64,000 nucleotides of DNA from Siphonodentalium dalli (taxonomy: Eukaryota > Mollusca > Scaphopoda > Gadilida > Siphonodentaliidae). Every line of letters begins with the position of its first letter. Position 1 is the first letter of the stretch. Below, one piece after another: positions 21,201 to 29,465 of the stretch. The translations under genes and the position numbers were made by a program. Where the stretch lies: assembly GCA_032622095.1 (NCBI GenBank), contig CP136065.1:214996151-215060150 (forward strand), given 5' to 3'. The notes beneath the pieces are model-generated. The model did no database searches. It had not been told where the DNA came from and saw only the letters and a program-made list of their open reading frames with translations.

Positions 21201-22959
21201 TTTCTGTAAAACTAGGCATAGACCATTTTAATGGAATGGAAACATCATTGAGTTTTCTGAGATCGATTACCAATCGATAATTGGGAGTACCATCGGGAAT
21301 GGGTGTGGCTTTGCGTATGAGGAGACTGGGAAATCCCCACGATGAGTGGGCAGTTGGTCTAATAATGTCTGCGTCTAATAATTTTTTTATCTCAGCAGCC
21401 ATAATTCGTTGTTTGTTCAGTGGTGTCGGATATTTTTTGCAAAAAATAGGTAAAGTATTTGGTTTGAGGTCGATTTTCATTTTAATTTTTGGACAATATC
21501 CTATCTTGTTTATGTCATTTGTAAAAACATCAGGGTATTGTGATACTAGTTGCAATATCTGCTGTTTAAGGTGTTGAGGTGCCACGATATCATTGACAGA
21601 TATAGGTTGAGTCTTGGTGACTGGAGGATTAATGTCTTGCCGGTCACCTATGGTGTTTATACTGTGTTTGTTTGGCGGAGATGAGTTAATGTTTTGCTCA
21701 TCGGATGCCGTGCATATCATTTGCTCTTGAGTGCCAAATGCTTGTGCTATCACACGGCCTTTCCTAATGGACATATGTGACGCCGATTGGTTTTCTATCA
21801 TGACGCAAATATTGGGATTATTTGCATCTGCTAGCGTGTCGGTTACATGTACATTTGGTTCGTGTTCGAAAATGGACATGTTACCTTTGCCTATTCGGAT
21901 TATTGGTGTGTTAAACATATCATTTGGCCCTATGAGTCTGCCTGTTATGATGGCGCATGAGTGGGGTGATAATGAAACGTTATTTGTTGATCGGATGAGT
22001 GATGCAATGTGACCATCCCTTAACATCGGGTATAATTGATTCTGTATTCTGAATTTTTCTAGATCAAAGTAAAGTCTAATACTGTGTTGTTTCATAAAAT
22101 CGCGCCCTAAAATGCAAGGACGTGACAAGGTTGCACATATGACAAATTTGTGAGTAAGAATTAGTTTTCCGATTCTAAATGTGAGATGTGTGGATCCAAA
22201 AACTTTCATTGGTGTACCATCGGCTGATGTGAGTAACACATGTTCTTTAATTAAAGGTGGTCGATTTGGCATGGATCTATAAATGTCGTATTTCAAGCAA
22301 CTGGTGGTTGCCCCGGAGTCTAATAGTGATCTAATCCGTTGTTTGTGTATTTTAATGATAGTTGAGCATGGTGTTTGGTTTAGAGCACCATCTGTCATAT
22401 CACTTGGATATTTAAGTACTGGTATAGTGTGTTGTATGGGTTTGACTGGTGGTATTATAGGGTTAATTGCAGTATTGGAATGTGATTCGCGAGAACTGGT
22501 GCATGTTGATTTTCTTTTGGATGATGAGTAAGAATTAGTAATGTGTTGGTGCTTGGGCTTTTCAAGGCGATTCAGGGTTTTAAATTGGGGAGGAAAGGTT
22601 AAATCCAGAAGTGGTGAGATAGACTTATTGGAAGAATTATGAAATCTGGGTTTCATAGAGGAACACCTGCTATGGCAGAAAGTGGTATGTGTTACGTGCC
22701 TGTGGCGAGGGAGATCAAGTGGAGGCCGCGTACGGTAATTAATATATCGTTGGTTTTGGCAGTTTGGTGGTAGCGTGGGGTAATGATTAATGGACTGCAG
22801 CTGTGAATTATAGACTCTATGCTTTTGAGATTCGTATGTTCGATGATCTTTAGCATATCTATGATTGTGGTTGTATATTGTGCTAATTTGATGTGTTATT
22901 GGACTCATTGCCTTGCGTTGGTGGGTGGGGGTGAAATTTTTGATGCAATGAGTCCTCAT
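18211..22959 (-). CDS. pol: Pol polyprotein: protease, reverse transcriptase, RNase H, integrase
   Basis: 1582 codons, intact. Protease LLDSGATTS with Asp near 214. RT: LRKLND, FDLSNAYHVIG with Asp near 601, and catalytic FVDD near 661-664 (Phe in place of the usual Tyr). RNase H: TVDAS, TEKEAFAI, TDHLPL and TADFCSR, with catalytic positions near 810, 856, 881 and 925. Integrase: H1065-X3-H1069-X29-C1099-X2-C1102 zinc finger, then D1130, D1191 and E1227 with the typical 35-residue D-E gap, then a GPY/F-like module (TGPISY). A Ser/Pro-rich tail ends the protein. It is in the -1 frame relative to gag and is probably made by frameshifting rather than from the ATG at 22959. Confidence 0.97.
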   Translation of the reverse strand: MRTHCIKNFTPTHQRKAMSPITHQISTIYNHNHRYAKDHRTYESQKHRVYNSQLQSINHYPTLPPNCQNQRYINYRTRPPLDLPRHRHVTHTTFCHSRCSSMKPRFHNSSNKSISPLLDLTFPPQFKTLNRLEKPKHQHITNSYSSSKRKSTCTSSRESHSNTAINPIIPPVKPIQHTIPVLKYPSDMTDGALNQTPCSTIIKIHKQRIRSLLDSGATTSCLKYDIYRSMPNRPPLIKEHVLLTSADGTPMKVFGSTHLTFRIGKLILTHKFVICATLSRPCILGRDFMKQHSIRLYFDLEKFRIQNQLYPMLRDGHIASLIRSTNNVSLSPHSCAIITGRLIGPNDMFNTPIIRIGKGNMSIFEHEPNVHVTDTLADANNPNICVMIENQSASHMSIRKGRVIAQAFGTQEQMICTASDEQNINSSPPNKHSINTIGDRQDINPPVTKTQPISVNDIVAPQHLKQQILQLVSQYPDVFTNDINKIGYCPKIKMKIDLKPNTLPIFCKKYPTPLNKQRIMAAEIKKLLDADIIRPTAHSSWGFPSLLIRKATPIPDGTPNYRLVIDLRKLNDVSIPLKWSMPSFTEISSKLLGSTIFSIFDLSNAYHVIGVVPEDVPILTMNTSEGQYSYQRAPMGYVSSSGYFLKLMNMALHDLPFVEGFVDDLICHSSDPQTHIQQLTKLFDRLREYGLIVKLSKSKFCQPQVKFLGHIISDKGTSPDPEKISIIKSLPPPKSVKEVRRLLGILNFYRSYSPTFASTALPLIKLTAKYAKFVWDAPCQTAFDALKESLATAPILAYPNPDKLFILTVDASIHSIGAILSQYAHSQDDKHVELPIAFASKKLNKSQRNYSVTEKEAFAIYTFARQFKFYLQGSQVEIKTDHLPLIHMFKKQDLINTKIQKWFLEISALNPKITYIKGTNNVTADFCSRINPDTHPCINSCTDSDPNPPTNPLVQDINILDMKDIQEFSKQKKQPKQKTDSEPPVDLDDSPVLPPITNIRDEQSGDHTISEIIKQMQSTNIPEKLAKTFILKDGILHYISIYNDIPKLRIYITDKIAQEVISQYHSLGHRAVQSLYATIRNRYYTPQLFAKIVTYINNCHTCRQRNAYNPKIPLQPVTAPSRPGQLIAIDLMGPFSPKTQSGNRFILTIIDQFSLHTLAYALPNKMVDTILERLNSEYFTLFGSVEEILTDNGSEFANSTFTEFCKYYHINHRLTSFYRPQSNGKSERSHRSLASIISTITQANVENWDLYLNYASQAMNFHCSSVHTHSPFFLTFFREPQISIDRILTHREKYLGEDFLATTLQNQHIIFKTTKSLLETASRNHKQNKGGSIPTFKIGQSVYYKIHQPNHKFSFKYEPFWRILKQTGPISYILRHDLSAKLTKSHAKHIKPSPIDWPTPQIPNHLKNKRHNRFAFPPSEASVDNNSSQSTLESDDDLKTTAIKRAQLERSNTDDSSSIPLAELANRLMASKHFNKTDSQSPPDLSPSDQSRPQTQEPNVIKHKLITQNSYSTTPDTKSDRADNKRGRHRKLYSPYSKHTPKDSSFSNSFQYTSPDSRSTNWSNESTETYDLYQMTTDIEHS

Positions 22960-22968
22960 CTGTTTAAA
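22901..22968 (-). promoter_or_regulatory. Programmed -1 frameshift signal, gag to pol
   Basis: The heptamer TTTAAAC (22968-22962) sits as T-TTA-AAC in the gag frame. A 6-nt spacer containing the gag stop follows, then GGACTCATTGC (22955-22945) pairing perfectly with GCAATGAGTCC (22911-22901) across a 33-nt loop. Slipping back one base enters the pol frame exactly. UUUAAAC is a proven slippery sequence in other systems; the 11-bp stem is at a suitable distance. Confidence 0.88.
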
Positions 22969-23972
22969 AATTGGTTGTTATTTTGAGCCCGACGTCTGCA
23001 TTGGTCTGTGGTATGATTGTTTAATCTGCAGTATGTACAGAAGAGTGGTCGTTGAGCTGTTGTAGTATATCTTGCATCCATGGTCTGGATGCGGTTTGGA
23101 TGGGAGACCCTTGGTTCAGAGTAGGGGTGGTGAGAATTTGAAGGTTGGCGCCTGTGGGGGTGATCATTGATTCGGTGTCTGTCTTTGGATTGACGGGGGT
23201 TGTAAGTGGATTGTGATGGCCCTCTTGGAATGTGCCGATGGTTATTGTCGATATCCATTGGTTGAGGGGATTGTAACTGTGGGAATTGGTTATAATCATT
23301 ATGATGTTCACCGTAACGTAAGCGATAGCGTTGCCGAAGGTTCATTTCGCGTAGGGCGATATCAGTAGCTCTATCAAGCGTTATGGGGTCGTCTTTGAGA
23401 AGCCTGAATTTAATACTAGAGTCGCGAATACCGTCGGAAAAAAATGCTACTAATTGTGTTTGCACTGCTCTTGTGTTAATTTCATCAGTATACGCGTGTT
23501 TAGCAAGGGTACGTATGCGTTCTGCAAACATGGCAATTGTTTCCGTATGTCTCTGCCTAATGGCTCGTAATGAGGAAATGGCTTGAGGCGAATCAGTTAT
23601 GGAACTGAATAATGAGCGTAACTGTGATTTCAGATCGGTCCAGGTGAACGTGAATTTTCCGTCTGTGTTATTTTCATTTATGAAGCGTTGAATAAATTCA
23701 GAAACTTGAGATTTACATGTCTGAGCGGCAATTTTTATGATAGTCTCATCTTGTGCCGAAATCGCGCGGGAGTATTTTTCCACCGCATGGACCCATTGGG
23801 GAAAAGCGTCAGGCTTGCCATCGAAGGGTTCAATAATGGAATTCATTCCCAGCAGTGCTGTTATTGTTGTCTGTGTTTTTAAACTTTCAGTCTGGTCGCG
23901 GATAGAACTAGTGAAATGGCTAATTTCATGGGTAAGCCGTGACAATAGCAAGTTCTGATTATCTTTGCCCAT
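22956..23972 (-). CDS. gag: Gag: capsid and nucleocapsid
   Basis: 338 codons, intact. The N-terminal half is a capsid-like helical domain (PFDGKPDAFPQWVHAVEKYS near residues 54-73, typical of Ty3/Gypsy Gag). Arg/His-rich linker sequences follow, then one CCHC knuckle CTYCRLNNHTTDQC (C-X2-C-X4-H-X4-C) at about 312-325. Gag builds the particle and packages the RNA. The stop TGA overlaps the first ATG of pol as ATGA, and the slippery heptamer lies six bases before it. Confidence 0.95.
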   Translation of the reverse strand: MGKDNQNLLLSRLTHEISHFTSSIRDQTESLKTQTTITALLGMNSIIEPFDGKPDAFPQWVHAVEKYSRAISAQDETIIKIAAQTCKSQVSEFIQRFINENNTDGKFTFTWTDLKSQLRSLFSSITDSPQAISSLRAIRQRHTETIAMFAERIRTLAKHAYTDEINTRAVQTQLVAFFSDGIRDSSIKFRLLKDDPITLDRATDIALREMNLRQRYRLRYGEHHNDYNQFPQLQSPQPMDIDNNHRHIPRGPSQSTYNPRQSKDRHRINDHPHRRQPSNSHHPYSEPRVSHPNRIQTMDARYTTTAQRPLFCTYCRLNNHTTDQCRRRAQNNNQFLNR

Positions 23973-24113
23973 TTCATTAGTAATGTCTGTGTGGGGGTGG
24001 TCTGGCGGTTGATCGGTCCGTTTCCCTGTTTAATTCAAGGTGATGCTGATAATTGGTTGGATGAAAATAATCGCTGCTCTGCGGAGGTGGTGACTCCATT
24101 ATGTTATTAAGGA

Positions 24114-24605
24114 TTAACGGTGTCTGTTTTGGGATCTATGGTATGGGTGCGAAATATGTTGTATTTTTTTCCAAGTGTCGTGGCAGTGTATTATGCGATT
24201 CAGGTGTATTTGACACGATTCAGGTGATTTATTAGGATGTTTTATGGGAATTGCCGCGACTATAGAGTTGACGATAAGTTTTGGATAATCCGTAAAATGA
24301 GCCGGAAATGTATGCCACTCGTTCCAAGAATCTAGTGTATGTCCTGAGTAGTTATTTGTAATCATACAACGCACGTATAAGCGGATTGTATCTTGCGTTA
24401 TATCAATGCGAATGGGATTGCAATATTTAATGAGTTGTGGCGATAAAGTTATTTGGTGGGGTAAAGCGTATCTACAGTAAGTTTTAAAATGAAGAACTGA
24501 ATGTTGTTTGTAAGAGGTGGGTGGTATGGGCTGATCGTTTGAAGCATGTATTGTAGTAGGATGGGTAGGTAGTGTAGGTGTAGTAGAATCAGGTGATGTG
24601 TCCAT
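24114..24605 (-). CDS. Unknown ORF upstream of gag
   Basis: 163 codons with a good start context (G at -3 and +4). It ends 141 nt before the gag ATG. Pro/Thr-rich N-terminus, then a compact-looking region (QITLSPQLIKYCNPIRIDIT, Trp-rich WNEWHTFPAHF) and a basic His-rich end. It is A/C-biased like gag and pol, which supports genuine coding. It is the first ORF on the genomic RNA, so gag would need leaky scanning, reinitiation or a spliced message. No family recognised. Confidence 0.65.
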   Translation of the reverse strand: MDTSPDSTTPTLPTHPTTIHASNDQPIPPTSYKQHSVLHFKTYCRYALPHQITLSPQLIKYCNPIRIDITQDTIRLYVRCMITNNYSGHTLDSWNEWHTFPAHFTDYPKLIVNSIVAAIPIKHPNKSPESCQIHLNRIIHCHDTWKKIQHISHPYHRSQNRHR

Positions 24606-24690
24606 AACCCACGTGAAAAAAAAAGGAGTAAAAGAATGCTAAAAATAGGGGGTGTGCAATTTGACAGCAAATGGGAAAGAAAAGATGGTC

Positions 24691-24696
24691 ACTCAC
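24691..24696 (-). promoter_or_regulatory. Candidate splice donor in leader
   Basis: The minus strand reads GAAATTG then GTGAGTGA, a near-consensus donor. It lies upstream of every sense ORF and would leave a leader exon for env mRNA joined at 13888. Confidence 0.55.
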
Positions 24697-24925
24697 CAAT
24701 TTCCGAGAAGAATAATGTGCACAAGTCTGTGATGATGAATGATGTATAGAATGTTCTCGTCGTGGTTATTGGAAGCCGAAGGATGTCCAAATCGGATGTT
24801 AAAGTTTATGTGGATCTGAATCTGGCCTGCAAGAGGCGTGAGTAGTAATGTTTTTAGCTGGATACACGATGTGAGCTGGTTGTATAAGAATAAAAGGTTG
24901 ATTCGTCTATATCAGATGAGTATGT

Positions 24926-25146
24926 ATGCGGTCCTGTGTGTCCGAAGGGTTGGTGTGCGGTCCTGTGTGTCCGAAGGGTTGGTGTGCGGTCCTGTGTGTC
25001 CGAAGGGTTGGTATGCGGTCCTGTGTGTTCGAAGGGTTGGTGTGCGGTCCTGTGTGTCCGAAGGGTTGGTGTGCAGTCCTGTGTGTCCGAAGGGTTGGTA
25101 TGCGGTCCTGTGTGTCCGAAGGGTTCCTGTGTGTCCGAATGGTTGA
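24926..25146. repeat. 29-bp tandem repeat in the leader, seven units plus a partial one
   Basis: The period is exactly 29 bp (starts near 24932, 24961, 24990, 25019, 25048, 25077, 25106), unit GTCCTGTGTGTCCGAAGGGT plus GGTNTGCG. Because 29 is not divisible by 3, all three plus frames stay open and give the same 29-residue periodic peptide. This is a repeat effect, not evidence of genes. Confidence 0.95.
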
Positions 25147-25310
25147 GTTATTTTTGACCGGTGCAGTGGTCTAGTGTATGAGACTGTCTATCCGTGGCTG
25201 GAGTGTAAGGCTGTATCCCCGTGGTTGAGTAGCGGTTTGAGATTGTTTCTGCTCTGTAGTGATCGTCTAGTGGCCGAGACTTCAAGTTGTGTGGTGAGAC
25301 GTAGAACTGT

Positions 25311-25321
25311 TCACGGCACCA
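25311..25321 (-). promoter_or_regulatory. Primer binding site, tRNA-His
   Basis: The sense strand reads TGGTGCCGTGA, nine bases after the 5' LTR. It is complementary to the 3' end of animal tRNA-His (..TCACGGCACCA) over 11 nt, after which pairing fails. It would prime minus-strand DNA synthesis. Confidence 0.85.
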
Positions 25322-25330
25322 TTAATACTA

Positions 25331-25785
25331 TGTGAGGTAATGACACATGTATATAGTAGGTACAAGTCTTTATTATGTTGTGAATAAGATATGCTGTGTG
25401 TACAAATATAATGATCAATAGTCGCCGCGAATTGGTGTCCCCGAATGGGTGATGCCTGGTGTGAATGATGCCTGGATATGATCTAGGTATGAGATGAGTC
25501 TAGTGAAAGCATGATGTGATGGGATGTAGTTGTTTCTTATATACTATTTGGGATGCATATTAGATGAGGTGTTTGGCAGTACACATCGGGATTGGTTCTT
25601 CCGTTATGGTCATCTCCCTTGACCATATTTGGGAGCCATCTTCATTGTGTGTATATCTTCGCTGAGAGTAAGACGTGTGAGGTTTCGAGAACCGAACACG
25701 AATATCTGAGTTTGGGGTTTTATATATTGGGACATTCGTATAGTTTGAATCAAGTTGTGAGATTATAATGGGTAGTTATCTCACA
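25331..25785 (-). repeat. 5' LTR with promoter and polyadenylation signals
   Basis: 455 bp, the partner of 10242-10696. On the sense strand TATATAAAA (complement at 25718-25726) should direct initiation near 25690, and AATAAA (complement at 25369-25374) lies near the LTR end. A second TATA-like TATATAAG lies further inside. Confidence 0.93.
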
Positions 25786-25981
25786 GTATTCATTAAGCGT
25801 TATAGCCCCACTGTTATAATCCGCCTTTAGCTGGCGTATTCCTGCATCTGAGATTATTGAGATATTACGTCACACGTAATGACATTAACTCACATGGAAA
25901 CATAGCAATTGTGTGGGCTGCGTGGCGTGAATATGTATTGAGAAATAACGTCATACGTAATGACATTAAATTTCAAAAAAA

Positions 25982-26830
25982 CCCGCGAAAACAAAACAAA
26001 ATCACATTTATTGTTTAATGTTTTAAGTTATTTCCTTCATTAAAAGAATATTCGTGATAATGAACCCTCTCAATACTTTAGAATATAGAATTAACCTTAA
26101 AATAACAAAAACCTTCGGAATAGAGAACCTTCGGAATAGCGAACCTTAGGAATAGTGAACCTTCGCAATAGCAAACATTGAGAATAGAGAACCTCCGGAA
26201 TAGTGGACCTTCGGAATAGTGAACCTTCGGAATAGAGACATGCCCCCAACATTCATATTATATGCCCAGAGTTCAAAGGTATGGGCCCATAAATTTCTAA
26301 AATTGGTCCTAAAACTATTGAACCCCAAATTGGAGCCCGCGCAGTTAAGAACAAAACTTAAGTCAACTGTGCCTGTGTCACGCAATGACGTTGAATCTCA
26401 AGATAACCCGCGAAAACAAAACAAAATCACAATTATTGTTTAATGTTTTAAGTTATTTCCTTCATAAAAAGAATCTTCGTGATAATGAACCCTCTCAATA
26501 CTCTAGAATATAGAATTAACCTTAAAATAACAAAAACCTTCGGAATAGAGAACCTTCGGAATAGCGAACCTTCGGAATAGTAAACCTTCGGAAAAACGAA
26601 CATTGAGAATAGAGAACCTTCTGAATAGTGGACCTTCGGAATAGCGAACCATCGGAATAGAGACATGCCCTCCAACATTCATATTATATGCCCAGAGTTC
26701 AAAGGTATGGGCCCATAAATTTCTAAAATTGGCCCTTAAAATATTGAACTCCAAATTGGAGCCCGTGCAGAACAAAACTAAAGTCAACTGTACCTGTGTC
26801 ATGTCCCAATGCAGGAGAGTCCACATATAC
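25982..26830. repeat. 425-bp tandem duplication with internal 15-bp minisatellite
   Basis: The segment starting CCCGCGAAAACAAAACAAAA at 25982 repeats at 26407. Each copy holds a run of a 15-bp unit GAACCTTCGGAATAG (about 26105-26245 and 26535-26665). The minus frames FRRF-IPKVHYSEGSLF are its translation, not a gene. The same structure is in copy B (about 50450-51240). Confidence 0.85.
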
Positions 26831-27028
26831 CGCAACATTCATATTATATGCCAAGAATTCAAAGGTATGGTCCCATAAATATTTTCTAAGATTGGCCCTT
26901 AAAATATTGAACCCCAAATTGGAGAAAAACCTAAGTCAGCTATACCTGTGACATGTCCCATTGATTTTGATTATAGTATAACTAGCAACCAGCAATTAGC
27001 AACTAGCATGTCCCCTTCAACTTTCCAT

Positions 27029-28674
27029 CTTTGATTATCACACGATCGCATGCTTTCCAAATGGTGTTGTTTATAATATCAATATCCAGCACATGTGCTA
27101 ATATGTGTCGGACTATCGTGACTCTATCGGTACGGTTTACTCAAGTACGAGAATACCTATATACCCATAATGCATTCGCCCATTGGTCCACGGGTTATTA
27201 AAATTTCCAAAACAGATTACACCCGTGGCGTAAACTAGGCAATCAGGAACGTATGCAGCGTGTGTTCTCCTCTTGCGCCTCATAAATGAATTTCAATCTC
27301 TAAATCACACGAAAATATTGGCGTTCTAGAATCTATCTACGAATGTACGCTTAATTATAGTCTTAATATATATTATCCTTTGATAATTAAAATCTGCTGT
27401 TTCTTGAATAGAAAAGGAACATAGGGTATAATAAGGGTATAACGAAATATAAAGGCATATTACAATAAATACTTTGATGTGGGTGGTTTATATGCTGCAA
27501 TAATTTGTACCCAAGGAACCGTTTCTTAAGTTTTATTGGATTTTATTATAACTGCGAGATGGAGGATCCGTGTTTTGTGAACATTTTTAATATTGGATTT
27601 TTCAGTTACCCGGATGTACATGTACGAATAACATAATTACCACGAAATTACGATTAGGGTGTACTTTATCCACTAACCCTTGTGTGTGGAGTGTACTGAA
27701 TCATAATAATGCCACAAAATAACACATATGGGCAGGTCATAACACGCTGGTCTTTAAAAGATGATTTTGATAACATTGGTGAACTCATCGAAGCAAGTGG
27801 TTCCACAAAAATCACTCCACATCAGCACTGCCTGAAGGAGTGGAGTGTAGTGATGTAAAAACAACTCATGTGACTAATATAAACCCGTGAAGACACATTA
27901 TATATTAATTCGTATATATTTATAAAGAAGACACATTCGACGTACATAATAAGCGCGCCTATATAGCCACCGTGGTAAAGATAACGTGATTACAGAGATA
28001 GATACGATATATGCCAACATTACACAGGAAACACTGAATATGTTCTATTCTGTCTGCCACAATGCCGAAAACAAGAGGAAACGAGTGAAAACAAAAATAT
28101 TTTAGTTCTTGCGTACACAAGTTGACTTAATATCGAATATGCCGCCCTTGTGCCAGCGACAATATAAATGGATCATGAACTATCAGCGCCATCTCACCAA
28201 GTTTTGTATTCTTCGTTCGTTAACCATATAGGGGTGTTAGGGTGGAAATTTCCAACATTTTGGAATGTTTGATGTACCAGTTCGACTGTTCCAAAACAAG
28301 GGGTGGTGCGCAAAATTAATACAATTTATTAGTCTTGGAAAATCCTGGTCTGCTTCAAGGGTGGAGTTGGAAATTCCAAGATGGACACTCAAAGTAGACC
28401 ATCAAGTCACGTCCCTGTGATAAAACGACTTGAACTCAAGCAAAACACACCGCACAATATTAATATCGCCTGCATGCACATTAGTATATGGTTCGAAATA
28501 TTCAAAGCCGCTATTATTTCTTTTGTAATGCGCATTGTACAACATAATGTTAACATGCCCGTATACAGCGTCCTTTTATTTGCGTGTCAGGTTGTTTAAT
28601 AACGTCGGTGGTGTATGTAGAATTTAGACTTCCTTGTCGACGGCGAATGCGTCTTCGTTTATTTAGATCTTCTA
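27029..28674. other. End of duplication A and unique spacer
   Basis: A/B similarity ends at about 27373. Then AT-rich sequence follows with no convincing ORF. From about 28520 it matches 37950 onward (spacer duplication), including a probable 5' untranslated segment GCGTCCTTTTATTTG.GTGTCAGG. Confidence 0.55.
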
Positions 28675-28756
28675 ATGGCGATCTTTTGGTTATTTTTGAT
28701 TACATTGTCCTCCACATCGGATAAGTTGGCAGCTCAACAGATACCTACCAATACAT
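28675..28756 (+). CDS. First coding exon of a secreted protein, copy 1
   Basis: The ATG at 28675 encodes MAIFWLFLITLSS..DKLAAQQIP, a signal peptide with a hydrophobic core. The exon ends in phase 1 at a consensus donor GTGAGT (28757-28762). The copy at 38062-38143 has the same 82-nt length, the same donor and mostly conservative changes, which supports real coding in the past. The mature protein and later exons are not identified: a conserved segment 29465-29915 could hold another exon but its frames disagree between copies. Confidence 0.6.
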
Positions 28757-28857
28757 GTGAGTTACATAATCTGTTAACCCTCTGTTATTCAAATGTCAAC
28801 ACATTATACGTTAAGTTGTTTTTGTTATGCGACAGTTACGTGTGCCATTGCAGGGTG

Positions 28858-29465
28858 TGTGGTTTGTGGGCTAACCCCGGGATGGTCGAATAGACCGAGA
28901 GGTCTATTCCTTCAACCCTCATTTTTAAGCTTTATTTAGAATACATAAAAAAAATAGAATGTTTTTTCTTCAATTTCTTTTTCCTGGATGTGGCGGATCT
29001 TTCGAGAGGTTGATGTCGATCTTGCCCTTTATTGTACGGACGATGAGTCTTCCAGGCGATGAATGGTGCTGGTCAGGCCCTTTATAGATCTGGCGATCCC
29101 TCAGCAGGAAGAATTCGTAGTTACTGAGCTGTATTTCTTTCCTGCTGAGTGGTGCGAACTGATCGCTGTCCCGATTCTGACACGTTCATCGTTTACGTGT
29201 TGCCGCTCTGCTCTGCTTGGCGACGCCGGCACCTCCTCGTACTACGGCGTCGCAAGGGCGGAGGTGGTGCTTTCAGCCCCTGGTGGAGTCTGGCTTGGTG
29301 GAGTTGCCATCTACATTGTACACGTCGAAGACGGCGGCAGGAACCTCCGGGTGACGTCGGTGTTCCTGATGCCGCTGTCCTCGGCGACGGCAGGGACGTC
29401 CGGGTCGACATCAGCGTCCCTGCTCCGTCTGGTGGTGGTGATTTGCCATTACATTCTGATTGTGA
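28858..29465 (-). pseudogene. GC-rich inserted fragment with retroelement-like coding end
   Basis: This 600-bp block is absent from the duplicate spacer (38240) and is much richer in G+C than its surroundings. On the minus strand a frame of 72 codons (29185-28970) ends with LIVRTIKGKIDINLSKDPPH and TGA 28972-28970, followed by AATAAA (complement 28931-28936). Upstream frames 29193-29470 are broken. It looks like the 3' end of a coding sequence brought in by an insertion, perhaps a retroelement. Family not recognised. Confidence 0.5.

Larger units (their letters stand above)
10242..25785 (-). mobile_element. Complete env-carrying Ty3/Gypsy LTR retrotransposon
   Basis: 15,544 bp, TGTGAG...CTCACA ends, 455-bp LTRs, 4-bp GTAT target duplication (10238-10241 and 25786-25789). 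The order on the minus strand is LTR, tRNA-His primer site, leader, extra ORF, gag, pol (PR-RT-RNaseH-IN), 4.2-kb spacer, env, polypurine tract, LTR. PR-RT-RH-IN order and the integrase tail indicate Ty3/Gypsy (Metaviridae). The env type recalls errantivirus and baculovirus F proteins. All sense ORFs are open and the LTRs differ at 2 of 455 sites, so activity was recent. The sense strand is rich in A and C and poor in G. It is unusually long for the group. Confidence 0.97.
9908..27028. mobile_element. 1.5-kb TIR element (copy A), split by the LTR retrotransposon
   Basis: Inverted ends at 9908-9961 (ATGGAAAGCCGAAGGGTCAT, then GCTAGTTG-rich) and 26976-27028. Without the LTR element (10242-25785 plus one GTAT) it is about 1.57 kb and matches 49969-51458 in copy B. 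The interior has no ORF: it is a 425-bp tandem duplication containing a 15-bp minisatellite. A non-autonomous DNA element is likely. Confidence 0.75.

Noticed and set aside
22957-22959. ATG of pol as the normal start by reinitiation (ATGA overlap)
   Set aside because: Possible, but the slippery heptamer and stem six bases downstream explain the arrangement better; kept only as an alternative.
24926-25146. CRISPR-like array (29-bp repeats)
   Set aside because: The units are directly adjacent with no spacers, inside a eukaryotic retroelement leader.
24838-25174. Three overlapping plus-strand ORFs of 73-102 codons with Cys-rich periodic peptides
   Set aside because: They are the three frames of one 29-bp repeat on the antisense strand of the retroelement leader.
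26146-26917. Minus-strand ORFs with FRRF-IPKVHYSEGSLF repeats
   Set aside because: Translation of the 15-bp minisatellite in the TIR element; also seen at 50563-51347.
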